Shown in pieces: positions 1-7,248 of a DNA stretch of 64,000 bases. Source of the stretch: a virus. The DNA is taken from the IMG/VR virus record IMGVR_UViG_3300044729_003129, positions 62,001 to 126,000 of that record. One strand, written 5' to 3'. The notes beneath the pieces were generated by a model, which made no database searches, was not told where the DNA came from, and saw only the letters and a list, made by a program, of their open reading frames with translations. The stretch's first letter is position 1. The number at the start of each line of letters is the position of its first letter. Both the position numbers and the translations under genes were made by a program.

Positions 1-425
1 AGATAGCAGTTTGCACCGCGGGTGTAGGCATCAACATCAATATCAAGTTTATATTTTTTGATAGTTTGAAGTGCAATACACTCGCAATGCCATTCCAATT
101 CTATTGCATCCTTTACTGCTTGTGAAACAACTTTCTTAGAATAGCGTTTACCGTCAAGCCAACTAAATAAGATATCGCATCCTTTTACCTTTGAGCTGAA
201 AAATTTACGGTGATGCTTCCATTGTAAGTAATGAGAATATTCATGCACAAATATTTCAAATGCACAGTCGCGTTTCATTGCGACTACAAATTCTTTTTGA
301 TTTTTACTATCATCAAACCACCCGCCATACTTTCCGTCTATGGCTTTTGTCATAATAAGCTTTAGTGAAAAGCCGTCATCAAGCAATTCATTTACTGCTT
401 TTGCTATAAAGGTATTTTTTTCCAT
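1..425 (-). CDS. HExxH putative zinc metalloprotein (3' end cut by window edge)
   Basis: An open frame starts at ATG 425 and runs off the left edge without a stop, giving at least 141 residues. Around residues 64-68 it has HEYSH inside a hydrophobic helix (FEIFVHEYSHYLQW), the HExxH signature of zinc metallopeptidases; a third ligand is not obvious in the visible part. A GWFD segment and several acidic/basic stretches precede it. Its start lies 4 bases past the stop of the next gene upstream, so it is probably translated in the same operon. Host-protein proteolysis or an inactive relative are both possible; the substrate cannot be told. Confidence 0.7.
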   Translation of the reverse strand, partial: MEKNTFIAKAVNELLDDGFSLKLIMTKAIDGKYGGWFDDSKNQKEFVVAMKRDCAFEIFVHEYSHYLQWKHHRKFFSSKVKGCDILFSWLDGKRYSKKVVSQAVKDAIELEWHCECIALQTIKKYKLDIDVDAYTRGANCY

Positions 426-429
426 GGCG

Positions 430-1158
430 TTAAATTTCTTCGTCTACTGGTTTATAACCTTCTTTCTGCGCTTCTTCATCACACAATGTAGCATACCACG
501 ATCCACGCTTGCATAGTTGTCCACGCTTTCCTGTATCTTGACAAGTGAGTGAAGAAAGATGTTCGGCATAACGAACCATACCTTTTACAACATCATTGCC
601 ACCATCATAATAAACACGTAGAGTGCCAAACTTTTCTTTGTATTGAGCTATCGTTACAGAAGGTGGAGAGACTCCAATATAAAGATCTAGACGATTAAAA
701 AGAATTTTATCAATCGTACTTACAATATTACGAATACGTGCAGCAAAAGTTTTGTTAATTTTCTCTCTCTCTTCATTGCTTGGAGAAGCAAACTTTGCAC
801 CTTTAGGCAGTCGCTTTTCAAAATCTCTATATGGATTGAACTTTCTATAAATTGGATCTCTTACATATTTCCAATATAGTTGACGAAACTTTAGACGAAG
901 CCTTTGCTTAGGGTTAATTTCAGTATGCTTATGATTAGACACATAGTCATCAATACAACCAAACAATGAATCTACAATATCTCTCCAACCATCTGGACAG
1001 TCATTCCAGCAACGTTGACTTTGTGGAAGTAGATGACCATCTTCATCTCGTGGAAAAAGCTTTGGATATTTGCCAAACAAATATGCTTCAAAATTGTCGT
1101 CTTCTTCTATAGCTTCCATAATTTTATCGTTTAATTCTTCTACTGATTTATATTTCAT
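430..1158 (-). CDS. Conserved phage protein with KEKFGTLRVYYDGG motif
   Basis: A 242-residue protein, function unknown. The motif KEKFGTLRVYYDGG near residue 178, followed by a helix and a Cys-containing tail (TCQDTGKRGQLC), is a recurring signature of uncharacterised phage and prophage proteins. In many relatives the tail looks like a zinc knuckle; here only two Cys are well placed, so metal binding is doubtful. The middle (residues 85-125) is strongly basic and aromatic. Start 1158 overlaps the upstream stop in an ATGA arrangement, supporting translational coupling. Confidence 0.8.
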   Translation of the reverse strand: MKYKSVEELNDKIMEAIEEDDNFEAYLFGKYPKLFPRDEDGHLLPQSQRCWNDCPDGWRDIVDSLFGCIDDYVSNHKHTEINPKQRLRLKFRQLYWKYVRDPIYRKFNPYRDFEKRLPKGAKFASPSNEEREKINKTFAARIRNIVSTIDKILFNRLDLYIGVSPPSVTIAQYKEKFGTLRVYYDGGNDVVKGMVRYAEHLSSLTCQDTGKRGQLCKRGSWYATLCDEEAQKEGYKPVDEEI

Positions 1159-1694
1159 AACTTATGAGTTTCACACGGTCCATCATTACTTCCGTGACTT
1201 GCCAAAGCGTCACACTCTGGACAACTTTGACTGTCTGTCGTTTGTTTTTCTTTTACGGCGGAGAGGGCTTCGCTGGCTAACATGTCAGCTTCGGCACTCA
1301 CACGACCATCTAACCTATAATCTGCCATTACAATCCGCAAAGCCTCCGCCAGCCTGTCGCGTTGCCCTAAAACAGTGTGATAAAGATCAGTGTTTTTTCT
1401 CCATCGTTCAGCTTCAGCAATCCAAAGGTCGCGCTCGCGTTTAACTCGCGCAAAAACTTCCCACGGCGGTTCTAATTTACCATCCGCACGATCCTTTGCT
1501 GGAATTGGATCGCATTCTAAAGCTACAGAAACTACCTTTGCATACATACTCTCTAGTGTTTCTGTTTTTAATTCTTCAAGAGACGATTCATAAACAGGAG
1601 TCGCTCCAAAAACCTTTAAGCATAGTTGCTCAATCGCTTCTGTTTTGGATTTAAAACGAATGCCATAGTTGTTGTCTGCAAAGTAGTTTTTCAT
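1155..1694 (-). CDS. Hypothetical early protein with C-terminal Cys/His cluster
   Basis: A 179-residue protein, not recognised. I chose ATG 1694 because it forms an ATGA overlap with the upstream stop; a longer frame to 1739 would overlap that gene by 49 bases. The body is helical (RVKRERDLWIAEAERW, then an acidic helix). The last 25 residues hold CPEC and CETH, a C-x2-C...C-x2-H spacing that could bind zinc. It is the second gene of an early operon read from the promoter at 2288-2316. Confidence 0.75.
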   Translation of the reverse strand: MKNYFADNNYGIRFKSKTEAIEQLCLKVFGATPVYESSLEELKTETLESMYAKVVSVALECDPIPAKDRADGKLEPPWEVFARVKRERDLWIAEAERWRKNTDLYHTVLGQRDRLAEALRIVMADYRLDGRVSAEADMLASEALSAVKEKQTTDSQSCPECDALASHGSNDGPCETHKL

Positions 1695-2281
1695 GTCCAC
1701 ATTTTTTGATAGTGTTTGACGATAGTCTTCATAGCCCACATATCTTTTTCTTCAATTAGCGCTTCAAGACGATGAACCTCAGCATATGCTTCTTTATATG
1801 ACATACCGTAAAGCTCTTCACAGCTTCTCATTGTACAATTGCCATCTTCCTCTTTAATGAAAAGATCATTGATTGCTTTTGAACTTGGTGTTGGATAAGA
1901 ATTCTCATGTTGTTTTTCAAGTTCGGGACGTTCAGTTTTAATATAATTATAAACTTCACGAAGTTCATTATCAGTGTTTTTAACACTATCAACATACTCT
2001 TGCGAGATATATCCTTTTTCAAGATCTTCAGTCCAATCAGTGTGATCTTGAAGACCTTTTTCGTCTTCTACATAGTGTGTGAGACAAGTAAAAAGCAAAT
2101 GAGGAATAAGAGCAGTCTTGTCACACCATGTGTTAGGAATAGTTTTTGTCAACCACTTTTGGCGTGGATTAAACCATGCTTTGATTTGGTATTTGATATC
2201 ACTCCAATAAAAGCTGTTAAACAGCAGCGAAGGATGTTTAAAAACTCTCCAAGGATTGGGACTGTATGTATCAATAATCAT
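1691..2281 (-). CDS. Hypothetical phage protein, first gene of an early operon
   Basis: A 196-residue protein rich in Trp and aromatic residues at the N-terminus (WRVFKHP, FYWSDIKYQIKAWF), then an acidic segment (HYVEDEKGLQDHTDW) and a C-terminal helix (YAEVHRLEALIEEKD). Similar uncharacterised proteins occur in large phages, but I cannot assign a function. The -10 box of an early promoter ends 6 bases before the ATG, so the predicted transcript starts on the start codon. Four genes down to the left window edge are linked by short overlaps or gaps. Confidence 0.8.
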   Translation of the reverse strand: MIIDTYSPNPWRVFKHPSLLFNSFYWSDIKYQIKAWFNPRQKWLTKTIPNTWCDKTALIPHLLFTCLTHYVEDEKGLQDHTDWTEDLEKGYISQEYVDSVKNTDNELREVYNYIKTERPELEKQHENSYPTPSSKAINDLFIKEEDGNCTMRSCEELYGMSYKEAYAEVHRLEALIEEKDMWAMKTIVKHYQKMWT

Positions 2282-2287
2282 AGCCTA

Positions 2288-2316
2288 ATTATACACTAAA
2301 ACTCGAAAAATGTACA
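2288..2316 (-). promoter_or_regulatory. Early promoter (TGTACA-N17-TATAAT)
   Basis: On the minus strand TGTACA (2316-2311) and TATAAT (2293-2288) are 17 bases apart, preceded by an A-rich tract. Only 6 bases separate the -10 box from ATG 2281, which places +1 on the A of the start codon. Confidence 0.85.
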
Positions 2317-2324
2317 CAAGTTTT

Positions 2325-2609
2325 TTAATTCCATTTGCGGTGTTTCTCAGCAACCCACTCAACTCCATCATATTCAGCAATTTCCCACTCAACATCATCT
2401 GGAATTTCGACAATTTTTAACTCAGAGAATTTTCCCCATGACTCATGTTCTAATTCTTCAATAACTGCTACTAAATTTTCGTCATTTCTAGGTATTGCCC
2501 AAGCATACAATGGAAAGTCAGATGTCATTTCAACTTTTTCCTTATATAGCGCCAAGCCCATTTCAGAAAGGTCAAATCCTCCGTGGCACACATTAATTGC
2601 AATCTTCAT
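2325..2609 (-). CDS. Conserved small phage protein (MKIAINVCHGGF)
   Basis: A 94-residue protein starting MKIAINVCHGGFDLSEMGLALY. This N-terminus (a beta strand, Cys, His-Gly-Gly-Phe, then a helix) recurs in uncharacterised phage proteins, and relatives begin at this Met, so I prefer 2609 to the upstream ATG at 2633, which would overlap the previous gene. The C-terminal half (LKIVEIPDDVEWEIAEYDG) is a typical beta-strand pair of that family. Function unknown. Confidence 0.75.
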   Translation of the reverse strand: MKIAINVCHGGFDLSEMGLALYKEKVEMTSDFPLYAWAIPRNDENLVAVIEELEHESWGKFSELKIVEIPDDVEWEIAEYDGVEWVAEKHRKWN

Positions 2610-2614
2610 ATGTT

Positions 2615-2899
2615 TTAAAATTCTTGTTTCCAATTATTTTGTTTAAAAGATCGGTATGTAATATTTTCATCTATGCTACAATCGTCGTTATCAGCGTCAT
2701 AACACGATTCGTCATAATCTCTATCAAACAATTCTTTTATCGTATCTTCTGCAAATGTCTGATGAATAAGAATAGTCTTGAATGTCTCAATCCATTCTTC
2801 TATCGTAGCATGTGGATGCATCGTAAGTTGAAGAGTCTTGTCTGGAGACAGACCACCTTCAACACTAATCTTAATAGGCTCTTGTTTATCGTAGTTCAT
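2615..2899 (-). CDS. Hypothetical small acidic protein
   Basis: A 94-residue acidic protein with no recognisable domain. The N-terminal half looks like beta strands and a helix (MHPHATIEEWIETFKTILIHQ); the C-terminal half is very acidic (FDRDYDESCYDADNDD). Closely spaced genes lie on both sides. Acidic small early phage proteins sometimes act as host-enzyme inhibitors, but nothing here shows that directly. Confidence 0.7.
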   Translation of the reverse strand: MNYDKQEPIKISVEGGLSPDKTLQLTMHPHATIEEWIETFKTILIHQTFAEDTIKELFDRDYDESCYDADNDDCSIDENITYRSFKQNNWKQEF

Positions 2900-2903
2900 A
2901 GTA

Positions 2904-3161
2904 TTATATATTGTTTATAGTTTGATCTGGATTTTGTATAAGAAACAAATAGTCTGCAAGATCTGCAATCTGTTGGTCATTCAAGATGATCATATCAGTG
3001 TATGGTCGTCCACACAGCGTTCGCCAAGCAAGACGTATTCTATTCCACCATGATCGTGAAACACAACGTTCAAACATTGCAAACTCTAAACCCCAATCTG
3101 GATCATACTCCATATAGAGCACACCACAATGGCATTCACATCTAAAATATTTACCTTCCAT
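2904..3161 (-). CDS. Conserved small phage protein, Cys/Trp-rich
   Basis: An 85-residue protein beginning with a CECHC cluster in a short beta-rich segment, then MFERCVSRSWWNRIRLAWRTL, then a C-terminal helix (DMIILNDQQIADLADYLF). This layout (Cys strand, basic-aromatic turn, final helix) occurs in a family of uncharacterised phage proteins. Metal binding by the Cys cluster is possible but not shown. Confidence 0.75.
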   Translation of the reverse strand: MEGKYFRCECHCGVLYMEYDPDWGLEFAMFERCVSRSWWNRIRLAWRTLCGRPYTDMIILNDQQIADLADYLFLIQNPDQTINNI

Positions 3162-3164
3162 AAT

Positions 3165-3335
3165 TTAAGATTTAAGTGCGATTATAATTGCAGCAATAAT
3201 AAATGCTATCACCCAAATTATAATTTTATTTTGTTTGGCGTCAGCATCCAAATTTTTTAATTTCTGCTCTAAATTTTCTAATTTGTTTAGCGCACGATCT
3301 GATGCCTCTTCAATTTTTTCTAGTTTTATTTTCAT
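3165..3335 (-). CDS. Small coiled-coil membrane protein
   Basis: A 56-residue frame. Residues 1-36 form a highly charged heptad-like helix (KLEKIEEASDRALNKLENL), and residues 38-53 form one hydrophobic segment (IIIWVIAFIIAAIIIAL) ending ALKS. This is a tail-anchored single-pass topology. It sits between two real genes with gaps of 3 and 1 bases, which supports it being coding. Function unknown; it could anchor an early complex to the membrane. Confidence 0.7.
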   Translation of the reverse strand: MKIKLEKIEEASDRALNKLENLEQKLKNLDADAKQNKIIIWVIAFIIAAIIIALKS

Positions 3336-3336
3336 A

Positions 3337-3639
3337 TTAATATTCTTCTTTCCAAGTATCGTGTAGATTATGCCTTAGCATACGATGAGATGCAAGCAAA
3401 AAGTTAATTGGGTCTTGAACGCCAATGTCTCCATTGTTACATTCATCAACAATATATGCTGTTACCGCTTCTTCTAGTGCAAAGAGACGATGCGCTTCAT
3501 TAACATAACGAGTAATTTTATCTGGCAATGCTGAATAAGACAGATCTTCACCCGCGATTGGAATACGCTCGTAAATATCAAACAGCAATTGTCGTACTTC
3601 TGCTTCAGTCAACTCAGATACAAATTGAATCTCTTTCAT
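3337..3639 (-). CDS. Hypothetical all-helical protein
   Basis: A 100-residue, predominantly helical, mildly acidic protein with no motif I recognise (FVSELTEAEVRQLLFDIYER at the N-terminus). Gap of 4 bases to the upstream PQ-loop gene. It is read from the same long early operon as its neighbours. Confidence 0.7.
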   Translation of the reverse strand: MKEIQFVSELTEAEVRQLLFDIYERIPIAGEDLSYSALPDKITRYVNEAHRLFALEEAVTAYIVDECNNGDIGVQDPINFLLASHRMLRHNLHDTWKEEY

Positions 3640-3643
3640 AATA

Positions 3644-3916
3644 TCATTTATATTTTGACCAACAAATTAGTACTATAGACTGAAGTATAATACCACTTAT
3701 ACCGTTAATTAACAACCACACTCCGTATGGACCAGTTAGTGTGTATATGAGTCCAGAGACAGCACATAGCAATCCAATACAAATACTATGAGGTGAAAGA
3801 TCTGATGCATGTTTTGTTTTAAACACTTTAAAAATTTGTGGTAAAGCTGCAGTCATACAGCAAATTGACATAATTGCTCCAGAACATTCTCTAACAAATT
3901 CAATTGTAGTTTTCAT
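3644..3916 (-). CDS. SemiSWEET / PQ-loop family three-helix membrane protein
   Basis: A 90-residue membrane protein with three hydrophobic helices, at about residues 12-30, 45-62 and 66-86. Helix 1 ends with AALPQIFKVFKTKHASDLS: the Pro-Gln pair (residues 26-27) followed by a basic loop and an SxLS-type turn is the PQ-loop signature of bacterial SemiSWEET transporters, which are about 90 residues with three helices and act as homodimers, typically moving sugars. I chose Met 3916; starting at 3934 would add six polar residues and a longer overlap. A phage copy may alter host metabolite flux or membrane traffic; the substrate is unknown. Confidence 0.8.
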   Translation of the reverse strand: MKTTIEFVRECSGAIMSICCMTAALPQIFKVFKTKHASDLSPHSICIGLLCAVSGLIYTLTGPYGVWLLINGISGIILQSIVLICWSKYK

Positions 3917-4094
3917 CTCTAAACAGTCTATCAATCTTTTCTAAGTTATCAACTATAGAATCTTGTGACAGCGTAATATTTCGTGCAATATACATGCGAT
4001 TGCAAATGTCTTTGAGAATCATAAGTTGAGTCAAAGAATCATATTTGTCGATTCTTTTTAAATCTTTTTTATCGGGTACAGTTGTCATAATCAT
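3900..4094 (-). CDS. Hypothetical small helical protein
   Basis: A 64-residue charged helical protein with no known domain (KDLKRIDKYDSLTQLMIL, then DNLEKIDRLFRDENYN). The start at 4094 overlaps the stop of the preceding gene (ATGA), and its own end overlaps the PQ-loop gene start by 17 bases, so the three are probably coupled. Confidence 0.65.
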   Translation of the reverse strand: MIMTTVPDKKDLKRIDKYDSLTQLMILKDICNRMYIARNITLSQDSIVDNLEKIDRLFRDENYN

Positions 4095-4411
4095 ATTTTA
4101 TCAGAGTTCCATTTCTCAATTGTTTTTAGAAATGCTTCGGCGCGTTGACGAGCGGTTGCCATATACATAGAGTTGTTCCCTTTAATTGTTAGATCGCAAA
4201 GCTCGTTAATATATCGACAATACAGTGCGGTATCAAATACCTTCTCCGCTTCGTGCATTGCGTTTAGGCAGTTGCAGTAGTCGGGGAGGTGATAAGCATC
4301 ACGGTCTTCTTGTGGCTGTGTTCCCATCCATTTACCGTGGATAGAATTGTAGCAAATAGAGGTCCACCCACACGCTTCTGCAATTGCTATGTTGATTTGT
4401 TCGTCTGTCAT
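4091..4411 (-). CDS. Phage ABA-sandwich domain protein
   Basis: A 106-residue protein. It begins MTDEQINIAIAEACGW and ends ATARQRAEAFLKTIEKW, with DYCNCLNAMHEAEK in the middle. This combination is the hallmark of the phage ABA-sandwich domain, a small alpha-beta-alpha fold common in tailed phages and of unknown function. Length is normal for the family. Start supported by the conserved MTDEQI N-terminus. Confidence 0.85.
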   Translation of the reverse strand: MTDEQINIAIAEACGWTSICYNSIHGKWMGTQPQEDRDAYHLPDYCNCLNAMHEAEKVFDTALYCRYINELCDLTIKGNNSMYMATARQRAEAFLKTIEKWNSDKI

Positions 4412-4420
4412 AATTATATT

Positions 4421-4588
4421 TTATTGTTTTTTCCAAACCCAACGCTTTGGTTTCTTTGATTCCAAATACGCTTCATACGCTTCACGATCTCTGTCAGCTT
4501 GGCAACCTTGTGGTCCTCTGCAAGCACTTCTCAAAGCTCCGTATTTTAAACACGAGCATTCATAAGTGACTTTAGGTTTTTTATTCAT
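4421..4588 (-). CDS. Small Cys-containing hypothetical protein
   Basis: A 55-residue frame with four Cys in the first half (YECSCLKYG...SACRGPQGCQ) and a basic-aromatic tail (KKPKRWVWKKQ). It fills the space between two real genes with gaps of 9 and 3 bases. The four Cys could form a small zinc ribbon; no specific family recognised. Confidence 0.6.
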   Translation of the reverse strand: MNKKPKVTYECSCLKYGALRSACRGPQGCQADRDREAYEAYLESKKPKRWVWKKQ

Positions 4589-4591
4589 ATT

Positions 4592-4816
4592 CTACTTTTG
4601 TTCCTTTTCGCTTAATTGAAATGAAATAATATCACCAATATGATAATCAACCATCTCTCTTCTTTCTTTGCGTGGATGAGATATAAATCCGTCACCAAAA
4701 CACCAGTATTCCACTCCTTCTATACAGGTTCCATCATGCAACTCAATATCATAAAGTTTCTCATCTTGATAATCAATAGGAGTACTACCTGCGTAATGTT
4801 TGTATTTTATATTCAT
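4592..4816 (-). CDS. Hypothetical small beta-rich protein
   Basis: A 74-residue protein, not recognised; contains EYWCFGDGFISHPRKERR and ends with an Ile-rich strand and acidic tail. I start it at Met 4816 (MNIKYKHYAG) because the longer frame to 4846 would overlap the conserved membrane-protein gene upstream by 26 bases. Confidence 0.65.
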   Translation of the reverse strand: MNIKYKHYAGSTPIDYQDEKLYDIELHDGTCIEGVEYWCFGDGFISHPRKERREMVDYHIGDIISFQLSEKEQK

Positions 4817-4820
4817 AATT

Positions 4821-4976
4821 TTACCAGTGTCGTATTGTATTTGCAATAATAAAAAAGCAAGTGATCAAATTCACAATCCAAAAAATTGTTCTTACTATTG
4901 CAGCGACATCAGACTCACGATCATCGTCGCTAATCTTTGATCCCATTGCTTTAGCCCATATTCTCCAAAGCTTCAT
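4821..4976 (-). CDS. Conserved short phage membrane protein (MKLWRIWAKAMGSK)
   Basis: A 51-residue protein of the form MKLWRIWAKAMGSK-acidic-RTIFWIVNLITCFFIIANTIRHW. This pattern (amphipathic Trp helix, acidic DDDRESD, then one transmembrane segment ending in His-Trp) is widespread in T4-like phages as an uncharacterised protein, and the length matches. One membrane pass at about residues 29-46. It could be missed because it is short, but the family match is strong. Confidence 0.75.
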   Translation of the reverse strand: MKLWRIWAKAMGSKISDDDRESDVAAIVRTIFWIVNLITCFFIIANTIRHW

Positions 4977-4977
4977 A

Positions 4978-5175
4978 TCAGCAAAGATTTCTCAATCCGT
5001 CTTGTTTAATTTGTTTTAATTCTTGCAACAGTTGCTGTGCTTTTTTTTCTAGTGCTTCACGACAATAGTTGTATGTACCATCTGGTCGTTTGCCATTTGA
5101 CACAAGCTCGACAAAACTCCGCAATTTCTCATACTCGATGAGAGAATAAATTTCAGTTGGACTTAGCGGTTGCAT
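4978..5175 (-). CDS. Hypothetical small helical protein, first gene of operon
   Basis: A 65-residue helical protein (TEIYSLIEYEKLRSFVELV, then EALEKKAQQLLQELKQIK). Not recognised. It follows directly the early promoter at 5182-5210, whose -10 box lies 6 bases before this ATG, so the mRNA is predicted to start on the start codon. The genes down to about 2325 probably belong to this transcript. Confidence 0.7.
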   Translation of the reverse strand: MQPLSPTEIYSLIEYEKLRSFVELVSNGKRPDGTYNYCREALEKKAQQLLQELKQIKQDGLRNLC

Positions 5176-5181
5176 AAGCTC

Positions 5182-5210
5182 ATTATACCACAGTTCCTTC
5201 GGTTTGTAAA
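5182..5210 (-). promoter_or_regulatory. Early promoter (TTTACA-N17-TATAAT)
   Basis: Minus strand GTTTACA (hexamer 5210-5205) and TATAAT (5187-5182), spacing 17. The -10 box is 6 bases from ATG 5175, giving a predicted leaderless mRNA. Confidence 0.9.
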
Positions 5211-5213
5211 CAA

Positions 5214-5873
5214 CTAAATGTATTTTAATTTAAATTTTCCATCAGGATAAATCTCGACATAAGAACAGCGATGCTCGCAAAATGAGCCAGAATTTATATA
5301 GGTGCAAGAATCAATCTTTCTTATTTCTGCATAGTGGGTGTGTCCAGCAAGAAGTACATCATGTTTTTTGCCATGTTTCTCGACAAATTTCTTACAAACA
5401 ATATCTTTTGCTTCAATCCACGATTTACTCAATCGCTTCAAAAATCTTGAAGTTTTATGAGTCCTATCAAACTTTTGTATCCAATAATATAAACCAGTAA
5501 AAAACCAAGTTAAAAATGGTCGGTGCTTTATCCAATGATCATATTTGTCACCGTGCTCAAAGAAAAATCTTTTGTTGTTGATTGTGGTTGTATAGTTTTC
5601 TAGCAATTCCATGCCAGTAATCGCACTTAAAAATTCTGCATTGCTGTCATGATTACCCTTAACTAAAATAACATTATGTGTTTTTGAAAGTTTACGAATC
5701 TTTCCAAGAATTTTCCAGTCACGCTTGTCATAGCGTTTGAAAGAATAGTTATCGAATAGGTCGCCATTGATTAGTAGTGTGTTAAAATCAAGCGAAAGAA
5801 CTTCTAATACCTTTTCTTTTTGGCTTACTGAAGTTCCAAGATGAATATCGCTAACTACTAAAATTTCAATCAT
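5214..5873 (-). CDS. Calcineurin-like metallophosphoesterase
   Basis: A 219-residue enzyme with all the metal-binding motifs of the family: SDIHLG near residue 7, GDLFD near 38, GNHD near 74, FEHGD near 103, and GHTHY near 180, followed by YINSGSF. These ligands bind two metal ions and cleave phosphomono- or diesters. The layout resembles small LpxH/YfcE-like phosphoesterases; it is unrelated in detail to gp47 at 26.8-27.8 kb, which has a capping domain. Start 5873 gives an ATGA overlap with the preceding gene. The substrate (nucleotide, lipid or RNA end) is unknown. It ends just ahead of the promoter at 5182-5210. Confidence 0.85.
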   Translation of the reverse strand: MIEILVVSDIHLGTSVSQKEKVLEVLSLDFNTLLINGDLFDNYSFKRYDKRDWKILGKIRKLSKTHNVILVKGNHDSNAEFLSAITGMELLENYTTTINNKRFFFEHGDKYDHWIKHRPFLTWFFTGLYYWIQKFDRTHKTSRFLKRLSKSWIEAKDIVCKKFVEKHGKKHDVLLAGHTHYAEIRKIDSCTYINSGSFCEHRCSYVEIYPDGKFKLKYI

Positions 5874-6148
5874 AACTCCCAAGTTTGCGTACTTACAGTA
5901 TCACCGCATTGATCGCAGGACTCGTCGTCATAGTGCCAACTGTCAGGTTGAAAGCATTTGATTAAATCGTCGAGTTGTACCGTGCATTGTTTGCGTTCTT
6001 CTTTGAATCGCTCGCAAAGATAATCAATAAGCTCATCAATTTCTTTTTCCGTAAAGTCGTATCGTGGATCTTCTCCACCGACAAATTTACCATTGATTTC
6101 TGTATAGAATGCCGTGCATCCTTCGCTAATTGTAATTTTATATTTCAT
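5870..6148 (-). CDS. Hypothetical small protein with Cys pair
   Basis: A 92-residue protein. Start MKYKITISEG at 6148 is chosen because the longer frame to 6253 would run through the end of the upstream gene. Contains a helical segment (EKEIDELIDYLCERFKEERK) and near the C-terminus CDQCGD, a C-x2-C pair. Not recognised. Confidence 0.7.
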   Translation of the reverse strand: MKYKITISEGCTAFYTEINGKFVGGEDPRYDFTEKEIDELIDYLCERFKEERKQCTVQLDDLIKCFQPDSWHYDDESCDQCGDTVSTQTWEL

Positions 6149-6152
6149 TTGT

Positions 6153-6392
6153 TTATCCTGCGTCATATAGTCTATTTCCTTTGTCATCTGATTTTGGTTT
6201 GACAACTGCAGCGTCGATAGAAAAATTAAATTTTGGTCTAAAGTCTCCGTCACCGTCTGAATAGATGCCTACCTCTCTGGAACCACCCAAACCTCCAAGT
6301 TGTTCCATATATTTTAGCATACTCATAAAATGTGGAACCCAACGTTCTCTCATTTTACATTCAATTGTAAATGTTATTTCTTCACTGCTCAT
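6153..6392 (-). CDS. Conserved phage protein (TFTIECKMRERWVPHF)
   Basis: A 79-residue protein. TFTIECKMRERWVPHFMSML followed by a Gly/Ser-rich turn, YSDGDGDFRPKF and a C-terminal GNRLYDAG form a conserved pattern of uncharacterised small phage proteins; I recognise the family but not a function. The order (strand, amphipathic helix, glycine loop, strand) suggests a compact alpha-beta fold. Overlaps the YopX-family gene upstream by 11 bases. Confidence 0.8.
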   Translation of the reverse strand: MSSEEITFTIECKMRERWVPHFMSMLKYMEQLGGLGGSREVGIYSDGDGDFRPKFNFSIDAAVVKPKSDDKGNRLYDAG

Positions 6393-6726
6393 TTTTTAAT
6401 AGTTCTGGATTCTCAAAGATATTTCCAACAACTTCAGGATATAATTTATCCGTGTACGTCCATTCTTGTAGGTTTGATCCAAAAGCAGATATTTTGATTT
6501 CACTGACAATTTGCGTTTCTCCTGCAGGTCCAAGGTCGATCCAATGCTTTACAATATCTCCCTCATAAATCTCAACTCCATTTTTATCTTTGAGTCCAGT
6601 GTATTGTTGAACTGGATAGCTATGTTGATACAAATATCTGTCCGAATAATCAAAATTTCCTAATTCAAAATAGGAAAACTTTTCATGATCTGGAATATAA
6701 ACTCTAAATTTAAGCTCTCTACTCAT
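6382..6726 (-). CDS. YopX family protein
   Basis: A 114-residue protein with the YopX-family signature: RELKFRVYIPDHEKF at the N-terminus, QYTGLKDKNGVEIYEGDIVK in the middle and VVGNIFENPELL at the C-terminus. YopX proteins are small beta-rich proteins common in phages of Gram-positive and other bacteria; their role is unknown. Length is typical. The start overlaps the upstream HAD-like gene by 4 bases. Confidence 0.9.
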   Translation of the reverse strand: MSRELKFRVYIPDHEKFSYFELGNFDYSDRYLYQHSYPVQQYTGLKDKNGVEIYEGDIVKHWIDLGPAGETQIVSEIKISAFGSNLQEWTYTDKLYPEVVGNIFENPELLKNEQ

Positions 6727-7247
6727 AGTCTCGCTTCAATCCACTTTTTAATTCCTTCAAAGAAATTATCTTCACTCAAATTGTTGCCATAATATTCTGG
6801 AGTCTGATAATAGTTTTTAGTGACAATACCCATCATGCTCATTTTTGAATCATTATAGCGAGGCGGCAAATTATCAATCAATACATTATCTGCATCAGCG
6901 ATAGGCAATGGAGTTGCACCTTCGCCGCCCCAACCCCATGTCACTCTATGTTGTTGAATGTCTTCACGAGAGAAGATATGATCATTATCCAAACCAAACT
7001 CACCAAGTCGATTTAATTCGTGAGCATAGTCACGAGTGGCGCTTGTAAGAATATAAACGTTTTCTTTGCCTACAATGCTATTGTAATATTCGAAAAGTTC
7101 TTTTGCGCATGGGCGAATGATGCTGCGATAGGTGTGCATATCTTCACTGAGCATAAACTCAACATACTTCTCACCTTCATAGGGCAGTGTGTTTACGAAT
7201 GTATGCAAGATGCATTCGTCTAGGTCTTGGAATATTCTCTTAATCAT
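6723..7247 (-). CDS. HAD-superfamily hydrolase-like protein
   Basis: A 174-residue protein with DLDEC at residues 8-12 (the HAD DxD motif I: Asp8 nucleophile and Asp10), a Thr/Ser-rich motif (VYILTSAT) and a later acidic motif (ADNVLIDNLPP). This fits small HAD phosphatases such as 5'-nucleotidase-like phage proteins. Replacement of the usual DxDxT by DxDEC is common in this phage group. Probable phosphatase acting on a nucleotide or other small phosphoester; substrate unknown. Coupled to both neighbours by very short spacing. Confidence 0.75.
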   Translation of the reverse strand: MIKRIFQDLDECILHTFVNTLPYEGEKYVEFMLSEDMHTYRSIIRPCAKELFEYYNSIVGKENVYILTSATRDYAHELNRLGEFGLDNDHIFSREDIQQHRVTWGWGGEGATPLPIADADNVLIDNLPPRYNDSKMSMMGIVTKNYYQTPEYYGNNLSEDNFFEGIKKWIEARL

Positions 7248-7248
7248 T

